Source: Arsukibacterium indicum (GTDB lineage: Bacteria; Pseudomonadota; Gammaproteobacteria; Enterobacterales; Alteromonadaceae). Taken from it: a stretch of DNA of 64,000 bases. Each line of letters opens with the position of its first letter. The first letter of the stretch is position 1. A program made the position numbers and the translations under genes. The stretch is from assembly GCF_019100565.1 (NCBI RefSeq), contig NZ_JAHRID010000005.1, positions 1 to 64,000 of the forward strand, given 5' to 3'. Of this stretch, positions 7,827 to 15,642 are shown one piece after another. Under the pieces are notes generated by a model, which was given only the letters and a program-made list of their open reading frames with translations, ran no database searches and had not been told where the DNA came from.

Positions 7827-8695
7827 TAAAGCATGGGCTTATGTCTGCCATATTGTGGCTGGTGCTGGTATGTTGTGGCAGCGCTGCCAGTGCTGCCAGT
7901 ACAACTGAACCGGTACCGGCCGATAAAGCTGCTGCAATACCCCAACGGATTATTGCCCTGGCACCGCATATTACCGAAATGCTGTACGCAGTTGGTGCCG
8001 GTGAGCGGTTGGTTGGAGTAAGTGCGTACAGCGATTACCCGGCCGCGGCCCGGGAATTACCTGAAGTTGCCAATTATGCCGGGGTAAATCTCGAGGCTAT
8101 TTTAGCACTGCAACCCGACTTAGTGATTGCCTGGAAAACAGGTAATGTTGCTGCTGATGTCAGCCGCTTACAACAGTTCGGCATCAACGTCGCGTTCTCT
8201 GATCCGCTGCTGATATCTGATATTGCCGCTGAGTTACGTCATTTAGGTCAGCTGACTGGCAATCAACAACAGGCCAATACTCTGGCCAGCCAGTTTGAGC
8301 AGCAATTAGCGGCAATTCGTAAGGCATATAAAGATAAACCCCGCTTAAAAGTGTTTTTCAGTATGGGTACTGAACCATTAACGTCGGTGGCTAATCAGGC
8401 ATGGCCGGCACAAGCAATGAGTCTTTGCGCGGCAGATAATATTATTGCCGGTGCGAAAGGCGATTACCCGCAACCAGGGTTAGAGCAGGTATTGCAGGCT
8501 CAGCCTGAGGTTATTATTCAGGCAACGGCGGGGGCCAGGCCTGCCGATAACCGTTTCTGGCAACAGTACCCGGTGCTGCCTGCCGTTGCCAGCAATCAGT
8601 TTGTAACGGTTGACGCCGACTTACTTTACCGCACCAGCCCCCGCACCATCCAGGGGATTGAACAGCTATGTCAGGCGCTGGATCGGTTTCGCTAG
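7823..8695 (+). CDS. btuF: Cobalamin periplasmic binding protein
   Basis: About 290 residues. It is a two-lobed helical-backbone binding protein (PF01497) that captures cobalamin in the periplasm and docks on BtuC. It has a Sec signal near the N terminus (LWLVLVCCGSAASAA). The mature protein begins with the family block RIIALAPHITEMLYAVGAG and continues with GVSAYSDYPAAARELP and NLEAILALQPDLVIAW. The docking acidic residues were not mapped. A GTG at 7823 overlaps the cobO stop (GTGA) with GGGG eight bases upstream; a TTG at 7820 and an ATG at 7841 are alternatives. Its stop overlaps the stop of the convergent kinase gene. Confidence 0.8.
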   Translation: MIKHGLMSAILWLVLVCCGSAASAASTTEPVPADKAAAIPQRIIALAPHITEMLYAVGAGERLVGVSAYSDYPAAARELPEVANYAGVNLEAILALQPDLVIAWKTGNVAADVSRLQQFGINVAFSDPLLISDIAAELRHLGQLTGNQQQANTLASQFEQQLAAIRKAYKDKPRLKVFFSMGTEPLTSVANQAWPAQAMSLCAADNIIAGAKGDYPQPGLEQVLQAQPEVIIQATAGARPADNRFWQQYPVLPAVASNQFVTVDADLLYRTSPRTIQGIEQLCQALDRFR

Positions 8696-10746
8696 CTGTT
8701 AATACTGCTCATCAGGGTGTTTGCTCTGCGCATAAGTCGTTCAGCACTGCGTACCTGATTGGTTTTTAACAATTCACCTGACAGGGTAAGGTACTTGTCT
8801 GCCAGTTGCCGCTTTAAACCAACCAGTAAACTGAAATCAGCCGGCAACTGGCTGCTGTATAGCTGATACTGCTGATAAATAGTATCGGTATCACGCGCTG
8901 ACCGGCTGCTGGTTAACTCTTCGCTCAGACGATCAAAGGTTTGCTGATAAAACACCGCCGCCTCCTGATGGGGGAAGGGCAGTGGTACGTCAGTTTCTTT
9001 CGCCGCATGATAAGCCGCCATGGCCTCAACCGCTGCCTGCAGTTGTTCACCGTGGGCCAATAGGTCCTGCAGTTGTCCGCTGTTAGCAAAAAATTGTTTG
9101 CCGGCTTTAATCAGTGCCTTTAAAGCCGGCGCATCGTGTTCCCTGCTTGCATCGGCAAAGGCACTTTGGTAGGCGGCAATTTCAGCGTCATCCGGCACTA
9201 TGGTATAGCGTTGATCTATGCGGTTGATATCTTCCAGGATATTATAAATATCAGTCTCTTCAGTATTAACCTGATATTGCTGATTAACGAGCAGGCTATT
9301 AAGCTGATTACGCAGCACATCCAGCGCTGTTTGCTTACTGCGGTTCATGCTGCTGGCGATATCTGCCAGATACCGTGAATCCGGATACAGACTTTGCGCC
9401 TGCGCCAGCAATTGTTCAATTTGGGGGTAATCGGGGTAATTATGCCGCCGGTCGCTGATCACACTGTCAATTTGCTGTTCAAAATAGGCCAGTAGCTTGT
9501 CAGACTGTAATCGTAGCAAACCAGAGCGTACCAGCGGCTCAGCAGTTTCCAGGCGGCCATAAGCCTGTAAAAACTCAGCGGCATCGCTGTCAGCCAGTTG
9601 CAAATAATGCTGTTGCTGTTGTTGTTGTTGCTGCTGAAGTTGCTGCATTGCCAGCAATTGTTGCTGTTGCTGATTATGCAGCTGCCATAGTCCGGTTGCT
9701 GCCAGTACACCAATGCAAGCCGCCGTTGCAGCCGGCCAGTAGCGGCGGTTCAGAGCGCGTAACAGCTGATCAATGGTGGTGTTACGTGCGGAGCTTTCAA
9801 ACTGCAGTGCGCGTTTTAGTGCCAGCCATTGTAACAGGTTCAGGTGCGCAGGTTTAGCTGGCTGCTTTTGTTGCTTAGCCGCTTTATCGGCCGGGATCCG
9901 CTCAAACGGATGCTTACTAGTCAGCAATTCGTAGCTGATACAGCCAAATGAGAAGGTATCATCGCTAACCGACGGGGTTTTACCCCCCAGTAAATCGGTG
10001 CTGGCATAGGCCGGGGTGTAACCACTGACGGCCGCAGCCGGGTTATGTTGCTCTGCAGCATAAATATCATGATTAAGCTGCAGGGTATGCGCCACGCCAA
10101 AATCGAGCACCTTTAACTGACCACTACGGTTAACCATAATATTGGCTGGTTTTAAATCAGCATGGACAATGCCTTTGCTATGGGCAAAGCACAGGGCTGC
10201 ACCAAGCTGATCAAGCAATTTAACAGCGGCTGTCAGTGGTAAACCTTTCGGTTTGTAACGTTTGATAACCTGATCCAGGCTTTCACCGTCCAGATATTCC
10301 ATAACGATAAAATAGCAGTCCTGTGAACAGTCAACATCAAATACCCTGACAATATTCGGATGCGATAACTGCTGGGTCCGGTGAGCTTCCTGCAGCAATA
10401 ACTGTAGTGCTTCTGGCTGACTGACAAACTGTGGTTGCAGCACTTTAATCGCAACCTGATTTTCAGTAACCCCTGCCTCGGCTAAAAAAGTATCCCGTGC
10501 CCGGTAAATGTCGCTCATGCCACCGGAACCAATTTTTGATTCCAGCAAATAACGTTGCTTAATGGTTTTACCGCTTAAATCGCTGGCTGGCGCGCTGGCA
10601 GGCTGATTTGGTCTGGCAAATCGGGTTTTTTCATTATCGTCAGCGACCTGCGTTGCCGTGTTATCTGGAGTGCCCGCTTTAGTAATATCGTTATCAGCTG
10701 CTGCGATATTATCTGGAGGTGTCGTTTTATCGGCGTTATCAGACAT
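8692..10746 (-). CDS. ppkA: T6SS-associated Ser/Thr protein kinase (PpkA-like)
   Basis: A 684-residue membrane-anchored Hanks-type kinase. In the N-terminal kinase domain the glycine loop GSGGMS is at 73-78, the ATP lysine is K101, the catalytic loop is HADLKPANI (D197) and the metal motif is DFG at 215-217. The usual HRD arginine is alanine here, so it is a non-RD kinase and may not need activation-loop phosphorylation. A membrane helix lies near residues 337-355 (YWPAATAACIGVLAATGLW). It is followed by a Gln-rich coiled stretch and a helical periplasmic domain of about 300 residues. In Pseudomonas, PpkA phosphorylates the FHA protein to trigger T6SS firing and PppA reverses it; both partners lie in the adjacent divergent operon. 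Confidence 0.85.
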   Translation of the reverse strand: MSDNADKTTPPDNIAAADNDITKAGTPDNTATQVADDNEKTRFARPNQPASAPASDLSGKTIKQRYLLESKIGSGGMSDIYRARDTFLAEAGVTENQVAIKVLQPQFVSQPEALQLLLQEAHRTQQLSHPNIVRVFDVDCSQDCYFIVMEYLDGESLDQVIKRYKPKGLPLTAAVKLLDQLGAALCFAHSKGIVHADLKPANIMVNRSGQLKVLDFGVAHTLQLNHDIYAAEQHNPAAAVSGYTPAYASTDLLGGKTPSVSDDTFSFGCISYELLTSKHPFERIPADKAAKQQKQPAKPAHLNLLQWLALKRALQFESSARNTTIDQLLRALNRRYWPAATAACIGVLAATGLWQLHNQQQQQLLAMQQLQQQQQQQQQHYLQLADSDAAEFLQAYGRLETAEPLVRSGLLRLQSDKLLAYFEQQIDSVISDRRHNYPDYPQIEQLLAQAQSLYPDSRYLADIASSMNRSKQTALDVLRNQLNSLLVNQQYQVNTEETDIYNILEDINRIDQRYTIVPDDAEIAAYQSAFADASREHDAPALKALIKAGKQFFANSGQLQDLLAHGEQLQAAVEAMAAYHAAKETDVPLPFPHQEAAVFYQQTFDRLSEELTSSRSARDTDTIYQQYQLYSSQLPADFSLLVGLKRQLADKYLTLSGELLKTNQVRSAERLMRRANTLMSSINS
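9607..9674 (-). repeat. CAG/CAA triplet tract encoding poly-glutamine in ppkA
   Basis: A run of CAA and CAG codons on the minus strand gives two near-continuous glutamine blocks just after the membrane helix of the kinase. Triplet tracts like this can change length by slippage in whole codons, which would change the linker length without breaking the frame. Confidence 0.7.
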
Positions 10747-10997
10747 CTTTAGGGTTACCTTGTTATTTATTCTGCTGTTTTATTCATCCATGCACAGCGG
10801 TGTACTGAATGTATGTTGCTGTAAGTGGCTCAGCGTTAACAAATGAGTGACAATAATTCTTTTTGCAATAATATTGTGAGGTAAATTCTGGGCGGTTAAC
10901 GACTAACCGGCCAGAACGCACTCACTAAAGCTTCGCTATTTTAGCTTTAGATGAAAAAACATCAAGCTAAATTGCAAATATGTAAATAAGATATATA

Positions 10998-11026
10998 TTG
11001 ACCTGATTCTTTTTAGGCGCTAATCT
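10998..11026 (+). promoter_or_regulatory. Sigma-70-type promoter for the T6SS operon
   Basis: TTGACC (10998-11003), 17 bases, then TAATCT (11021-11026). This is close to the sigma-70 consensus with ideal spacing, and lies 66 bases before the FHA gene start. It sits in the 345-base region 10747-11091 between the divergent kinase gene and the operon. That region is otherwise A+T-rich with no gene that I can see. Confidence 0.55.
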
Positions 11027-11091
11027 TTGCCGCTGCATATTTTAGTAAATTAAATGTAGTCAACTAATGCAATGCTGGCAGGGAGTGTTAA

Positions 11092-12387
11092 GTGAGTCAG
11101 ACGGATATGTTACTGGAACTGTCGGTGTTAAGTTATCACCGTTTATCACCTCGCCAGGTAGCGTTAAAACGATTTGATGCTAATGGCGGCACCCTTGGCC
11201 GTGCTGAGCATGCCGACTGGCACTTACCGGATCCGGAGCGGGTGGTATCTGGTATTCATGGCCAGATCAGTTTTAACGACGCAGGTTTCTGGATCACCGA
11301 CAGTTCAACTAATGGCCTGTTTGTTAATCGTTCGGTAACGCCGTTGGGCAACGGGAACAAAGTCCAACTCGCTGATGGCGATTTAATTTGTCTGGGCGAC
11401 TATGAAATAAAGGTAGCCATTATTAATCCGTCAGCTCAAAGTGCTATGGCTTTTTCAACAAGCCCGGCAGCGAAAGAGGCAGGCCAGGGCCTGGCGGTCA
11501 GTGATTTTGACTTTGACGGCCTGTCATCATCGGCCGGTGTCGCGTCAGGGGTGGCTCAGGGGGCGGAAAGCGAGAGTCTGACCGCTGCCACACTGGTCAG
11601 CAAGGGGGAAAACGTGCTGGCAAATAATGATATGCTTAGCGAAAGTTTTACTCCGCCACACAGCCTTATTCCCGATGACTGGCAACCCCAGTGGCAGCAA
11701 CAAACCTTGCCTGATGAGCCAATTAAGCTGGCCGCAGCGCAACAGCAAACTGTTAATACCGGCAGTTCTGATGAGGCAATGTCCCGCTCACAACCCGACG
11801 CTGCGCAGCAGTGTTTACAGGCATTTCTCCGTGCCCTTAATGTGCCTGCTGTGCCAGAGCAGTATTTGAATAATCCCGCCTGGTGGCAACAGCTGGGCGA
11901 AGCATTGCAAGCCTCGTTACAGGGCATTATTGAGGTAATGCGCTCCCGCTCTGAGCTGAAAAGCAGCTTACGGGTGAACCAGACAACCTTTCAGCAACGC
12001 GAAAATAACCCACTGAAGTTTTCCGCCTCAGTGAGCGAAGCATTTCATAATTTATTTAACCACAACGCCAGTAGTTTTATGGGGCCACGGCAGGCTGTTA
12101 GCGCTGCGTTCGCCGATATCAGCCAGCATGAAGCAGCAATTGTGGCCGGTGCCGCTGGCGCTATGCAGGGGTTGCTGGCCCAACTGACGCCGGCAATGGT
12201 TGAGCAGCGCGATTTTGGTGGCAGCTTTATTGATAAAGTTAACCCGGCGCAACGCTATAACCGCTACTGGAGTTTATATCAGGCCTTACATCAGGAATTG
12301 CTGGCTGAAGTAGGCCGTACGGCCAAAGGCGGGGTAAATGATGATTTTATCCGGGCTTATGAAGCGTATTTAACAAATCAAAAATGA
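11092..12387 (+). CDS. tagH: T6SS-associated FHA-domain protein
   Basis: A 431-residue protein with an N-terminal forkhead-associated domain, which binds phosphothreonine. The conserved residues are in GRAEHADWHLPD, SGIHGQISF and DSSTNGLFVN, at about residues 32-85. The C-terminal part, about 225-431, is the conserved TagH/ImpI domain, beginning around LQAFLRALNVP. A low-complexity linker separates them. In the P. aeruginosa system the equivalent protein, Fha1, is phosphorylated by PpkA and promotes assembly. The start is GTG after GGGAG, 66 bases downstream of a good promoter. It is the first gene of the T6SS operon. Confidence 0.88.
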   Translation: MSQTDMLLELSVLSYHRLSPRQVALKRFDANGGTLGRAEHADWHLPDPERVVSGIHGQISFNDAGFWITDSSTNGLFVNRSVTPLGNGNKVQLADGDLICLGDYEIKVAIINPSAQSAMAFSTSPAAKEAGQGLAVSDFDFDGLSSSAGVASGVAQGAESESLTAATLVSKGENVLANNDMLSESFTPPHSLIPDDWQPQWQQQTLPDEPIKLAAAQQQTVNTGSSDEAMSRSQPDAAQQCLQAFLRALNVPAVPEQYLNNPAWWQQLGEALQASLQGIIEVMRSRSELKSSLRVNQTTFQQRENNPLKFSASVSEAFHNLFNHNASSFMGPRQAVSAAFADISQHEAAIVAGAAGAMQGLLAQLTPAMVEQRDFGGSFIDKVNPAQRYNRYWSLYQALHQELLAEVGRTAKGGVNDDFIRAYEAYLTNQK

Positions 12388-12409
12388 CAGATTAATGGAG
12401 TTGTCACAT

Positions 12410-12895
12410 ATGAAACGGATCTATCTGCTGATGTTCGCTTTGATAGCAATGAGCTTAGTAACAGGGTGTCAGGCTGTCTATTCTACTTTCCCACCTTCCA
12501 CCACATTGCACTTCAGGGTGGCTGAGGATATTAACCCTGATGCTGATGAGCGGCCATCGCCCGTTATTATCAAAGTGTATGAACTGGCGTCAAAGACGGT
12601 ATTTGAGAATCAGGATTTTTTTGCGTTGTACGATAACCCGGAACAAACCCTGCGTACCGATCTGCTCAAAATTGATGAGCTGGTATTTGAACCCGGCCAG
12701 CGTAATGAATACAAAATGGCTTTGTTGCCGACAACCAAAGCCGTGGCAGTCATCGCTGCTTATCGTGATATCGAAGGCGCACGCTGGCGGGCAGTGGTTG
12801 ATGTAAAACCAACCGGCTATGACGACTTTTATGTCTATGTTGATAAGTTAGCAGTGTATATCCGTGAACACGATTTAGAGCGGCCAGCCCGCTGA
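12410..12895 (+). CDS. tssJ: T6SS outer-membrane lipoprotein TssJ
   Basis: A 161-residue lipoprotein (VasD/Lip family). The signal peptide MKRIYLLMFALIAMSLVTGC ends in a lipobox, and the cysteine at residue 20 is the lipidation site. The mature beta-sandwich has the family blocks SPVIIKVYELASKTVFENQDFFALYDNP and VAVIAAYRDIEGARWR. TssJ anchors the membrane complex in the outer membrane and binds the periplasmic end of TssM. I chose the ATG at 12410 because GGAG lies ten bases upstream and the signal peptide starts there. Confidence 0.9.
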   Translation: MKRIYLLMFALIAMSLVTGCQAVYSTFPPSTTLHFRVAEDINPDADERPSPVIIKVYELASKTVFENQDFFALYDNPEQTLRTDLLKIDELVFEPGQRNEYKMALLPTTKAVAVIAAYRDIEGARWRAVVDVKPTGYDDFYVYVDKLAVYIREHDLERPAR

Positions 12896-12923
12896 TTGCG
12901 GCGTTACCCGGAGTAATAATTTA

Positions 12924-14252
12924 ATGAGTGAATTTAGTAAAATTGCCTGGTCAGAGGGCATGTTTTTACGGCCGCAGCATTTTCAGCAACAAGAACGCCA
13001 TCTGCATTACACAGATCAAAGCCGGCAGGCTCAGCTAGCACCTTTTTGCTGGGGTGTGTATGACTACCAACTGGACAGTCAGTGTCTTAAGTTTAGTCAG
13101 TTTGGTTTAACCAGGTTAAAAGGCATTTTAGCTGACGGAACCTTGCTGGAACTGCCGGATGTAGAGCCATTACCTGCGCCGTTGAGTATTGCAAAGGGGT
13201 GCCGGGATCAGCAGATATTTTTATGTCTGGCTATCGATAAGGCGAACGGTTTGAATATTGCCGATCAGCAAAGTCAGCAAATTACCCGCTTTCAGTTCGC
13301 TGATCATAGCCTCACTGATAACAGCTTAGCCGAAGCAACGGTTGAAACCTTGCAATTAGCCCGATTGCGGCTGTTGCTGAAGCTGGAAAGTGACGACAGA
13401 AGTGGCTTTGTTGGTTTGCCGATTGCCAGAGTAAGAGAAGTGACCGATCAGGGGGAAGTAAAGCTCGATGACAAGTTTATTCCGCCGTTGCTTAACGTTC
13501 AGCGTAATTCAAGCTTAAAAGCCCTGATTAATGAAACGCTCGGCATGCTTAATCAACGGGCACAGGCACTGAGCGGACGAATTGGTAAAGGTCAGGGCAA
13601 TAGCAGCTCTATCGCCGATTTTTTGATGCTGCAGGTACTTAATAGGTATGAGCCGGTGTTAAAACACTGGCAGCAAATGGATGGCAGCAACCCACTGGCT
13701 ATGTATCAGCTGATGGTGTCGATGCTGGGAGAACTGGCAACCTTTACCAGCAAAGACAAACGGCCTCCTGAATTTCCTGCTTACATCCATGACGATTTGA
13801 CCATGGTATTCGGAAACTTAGCGGTGATTATGAACCAGACGCTGAGTGTAGTGCTGGAGCAAACCGCGCAAGCCCTGCCATTAGAGCAGGCAAAGTTCGG
13901 CATACTGGTATCACCGCTAACCGACAAAACGTTATTGGATCATGCCCAGTTTGTGCTGGCAGTAAGCGCTGATGTGCCGGCGGAAGATATTCGGAAACAT
14001 TTACCAGCCAGACTGAAAATTGGTCCGGTTGAGCATATTCGTGAGCTGGTAAATAACCAATTACCAGGTATTGCGGTTACCGGGTTGCCGGTGGCACCAC
14101 GCCAGGTACCGTACCATGCCGGATATCATTACTTTCAGCTGGATAAAAGCAGTATTTACTGGCAAAGGCTGGCTAACAGTGGCGCACTGGCTTTGCATTT
14201 GTCCGGTAATTACCCCGGGTTAAAGCTGGAGCTCTGGGCGATTAAGGCCTGA
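12924..14252 (+). CDS. tssK: T6SS baseplate protein TssK
   Basis: A 442-residue protein of the ImpJ/VasE family. It opens with the family signature WSEGMFLRPQHFQQQERHL. It continues through PLRLAR-type blocks (LQLARLRLLLKL, IPPLLNVQRNSSLKALI) to the C-terminal FQLDKSSIYWQRLANSGALALHLSG. TssK is the trimeric adaptor that links the cytoplasmic baseplate wedges (TssF, TssG, TssE) to the membrane complex through TssL and TssM. Length and ends match the family. GGAG precedes the ATG at standard distance. Confidence 0.93.
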   Translation: MSEFSKIAWSEGMFLRPQHFQQQERHLHYTDQSRQAQLAPFCWGVYDYQLDSQCLKFSQFGLTRLKGILADGTLLELPDVEPLPAPLSIAKGCRDQQIFLCLAIDKANGLNIADQQSQQITRFQFADHSLTDNSLAEATVETLQLARLRLLLKLESDDRSGFVGLPIARVREVTDQGEVKLDDKFIPPLLNVQRNSSLKALINETLGMLNQRAQALSGRIGKGQGNSSSIADFLMLQVLNRYEPVLKHWQQMDGSNPLAMYQLMVSMLGELATFTSKDKRPPEFPAYIHDDLTMVFGNLAVIMNQTLSVVLEQTAQALPLEQAKFGILVSPLTDKTLLDHAQFVLAVSADVPAEDIRKHLPARLKIGPVEHIRELVNNQLPGIAVTGLPVAPRQVPYHAGYHYFQLDKSSIYWQRLANSGALALHLSGNYPGLKLELWAIKA

Positions 14253-14271
14253 TTAACAGGGAAAGTTGGCA

Positions 14272-15621
14272 ATGTCAGATCAAACCATTATGAAACCGCG
14301 GCCGGGCGGTCGCAGCAGCCAGGCAGCAGCCGCTGCTACTATAAAGCCAGAATCTGTGGCAGCTGGGCCAGATATTATCGCCGGCGGTGCCGGCACAGAT
14401 AATGATAAAACCCGGATTGCTACCGGCAATAGGGCCACAACAGCCGGTCCGGCTGTGCAAAGTTTATCTGTCAGCGATAATGTGCTGGTTGACGAAGCTG
14501 CAATGCTTTTCTCTCTGGTGGCACCCATTCGCAGTACGGCCAGCCATAACGATGTAAATGGTCTTAAAAAACAGTGTGTTAACTTAATTAATCAGTACGA
14601 GCAGCGCCTGCGGGCCCGGGCAGTAGTACCTGAAGTCATTGAGCAGGCCCGCTATACCCTTTGTTGCTTTATTGATGAAATTGTTCTCAATACCAGCTGG
14701 GGAGGCAACAGTGAGTGGGCCACTGAGAGTCTGTTGTCGACATTCCACAATGAAACCTTTGGCGGTGAGTACTTTTTCACCCTGTTAGAAAACGCTATTG
14801 AACACCCGGCCCAAAATCTGATGCTACTGGAATTGCAGTACTTGTGTCTGGCGTTTGGCTTCGTTGGCAAAATGCGGGTGGCAGACCGCGGCTATGAAAA
14901 ACTGGAACTGATTAAAGACCGTGCCTACAAAGCGATCCGCAGTCAGCGTAAAGAGCCGCCCCGTGAGCTTTCGCCCAGCTGGCGCAGCGATGTTGAGCAA
15001 TCTGGTGCGTTGGAGCACAGGTTACCTTTATGGGTATTGTGCTCAGTTGTTGCGGCACTATTGCTTGGCGTTTATATGTATCTTAATTATCAAGTTAATG
15101 ATTATTCTGATCAGGTTCATCGCCAGCTCAATACCCTGGTTAACTGGCAACCTGAAGCAGAATCGGGCGTTAACGGTCAGTCTCAGCTGGATGCAGTGCG
15201 CTTACAACAATTACTGCAGACAGAAATACGCCGTGACATGCTGCAGGTTATTACTTTACCTGATCGGGTCAGGATCCGGGTTGGCCTGCATCATTTGTTT
15301 ACCCCTGGCAGCGTGACAATTAACGAAAGCTTTGTACCCGTTATTACCAAAATTGCCCGCGCGCTGGAAGGTGCCGATGGCCGGATCCTGGTTAGTGGCT
15401 ATACCGACGACCTGCCAATATTCACCAGTAAATACCCGTCAAACTGGCATTTATCGCTGGCCAGAGCAAATGCAATGGCCGATGCCCTTGCCGCTGGCGG
15501 CCAGTTGCATGGCCGGCTTTGGCCGGAAGGACGGGGAGAGGCCGATCCGATAGCGCCAAATGATACGGCTGAAAACCGGGCATTAAACCGGCGTGTTGAA
15601 ATAGATTTGTTAGCGCAATAG
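14272..15621 (+). CDS. tssL: T6SS inner-membrane protein TssL with C-terminal OmpA-like domain
   Basis: A 449-residue, extended-type TssL. A low-complexity N-terminal tail of about 65 residues precedes the cytoplasmic DotU domain (block QARYTLCCFIDEIVLNTSWG, then STFHNETFGGEYFF). A single membrane helix follows, LWVLCSVVAALLLGVYMYL. The periplasmic part is an OmpA-like peptidoglycan-binding domain (ILVSGYTDDLP, RANAMADAL, NRALNRRVEIDLL). Short TssL proteins rely on a separate protein to grip the cell wall; here the domain is fused. I chose the ATG at 14272, preceded by CAGGGAAAG. Confidence 0.92.
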   Translation: MSDQTIMKPRPGGRSSQAAAAATIKPESVAAGPDIIAGGAGTDNDKTRIATGNRATTAGPAVQSLSVSDNVLVDEAAMLFSLVAPIRSTASHNDVNGLKKQCVNLINQYEQRLRARAVVPEVIEQARYTLCCFIDEIVLNTSWGGNSEWATESLLSTFHNETFGGEYFFTLLENAIEHPAQNLMLLELQYLCLAFGFVGKMRVADRGYEKLELIKDRAYKAIRSQRKEPPRELSPSWRSDVEQSGALEHRLPLWVLCSVVAALLLGVYMYLNYQVNDYSDQVHRQLNTLVNWQPEAESGVNGQSQLDAVRLQQLLQTEIRRDMLQVITLPDRVRIRVGLHHLFTPGSVTINESFVPVITKIARALEGADGRILVSGYTDDLPIFTSKYPSNWHLSLARANAMADALAAGGQLHGRLWPEGRGEADPIAPNDTAENRALNRRVEIDLLAQ

Positions 15622-15642
15622 CAAACAGCAAGGAGCAGATGT

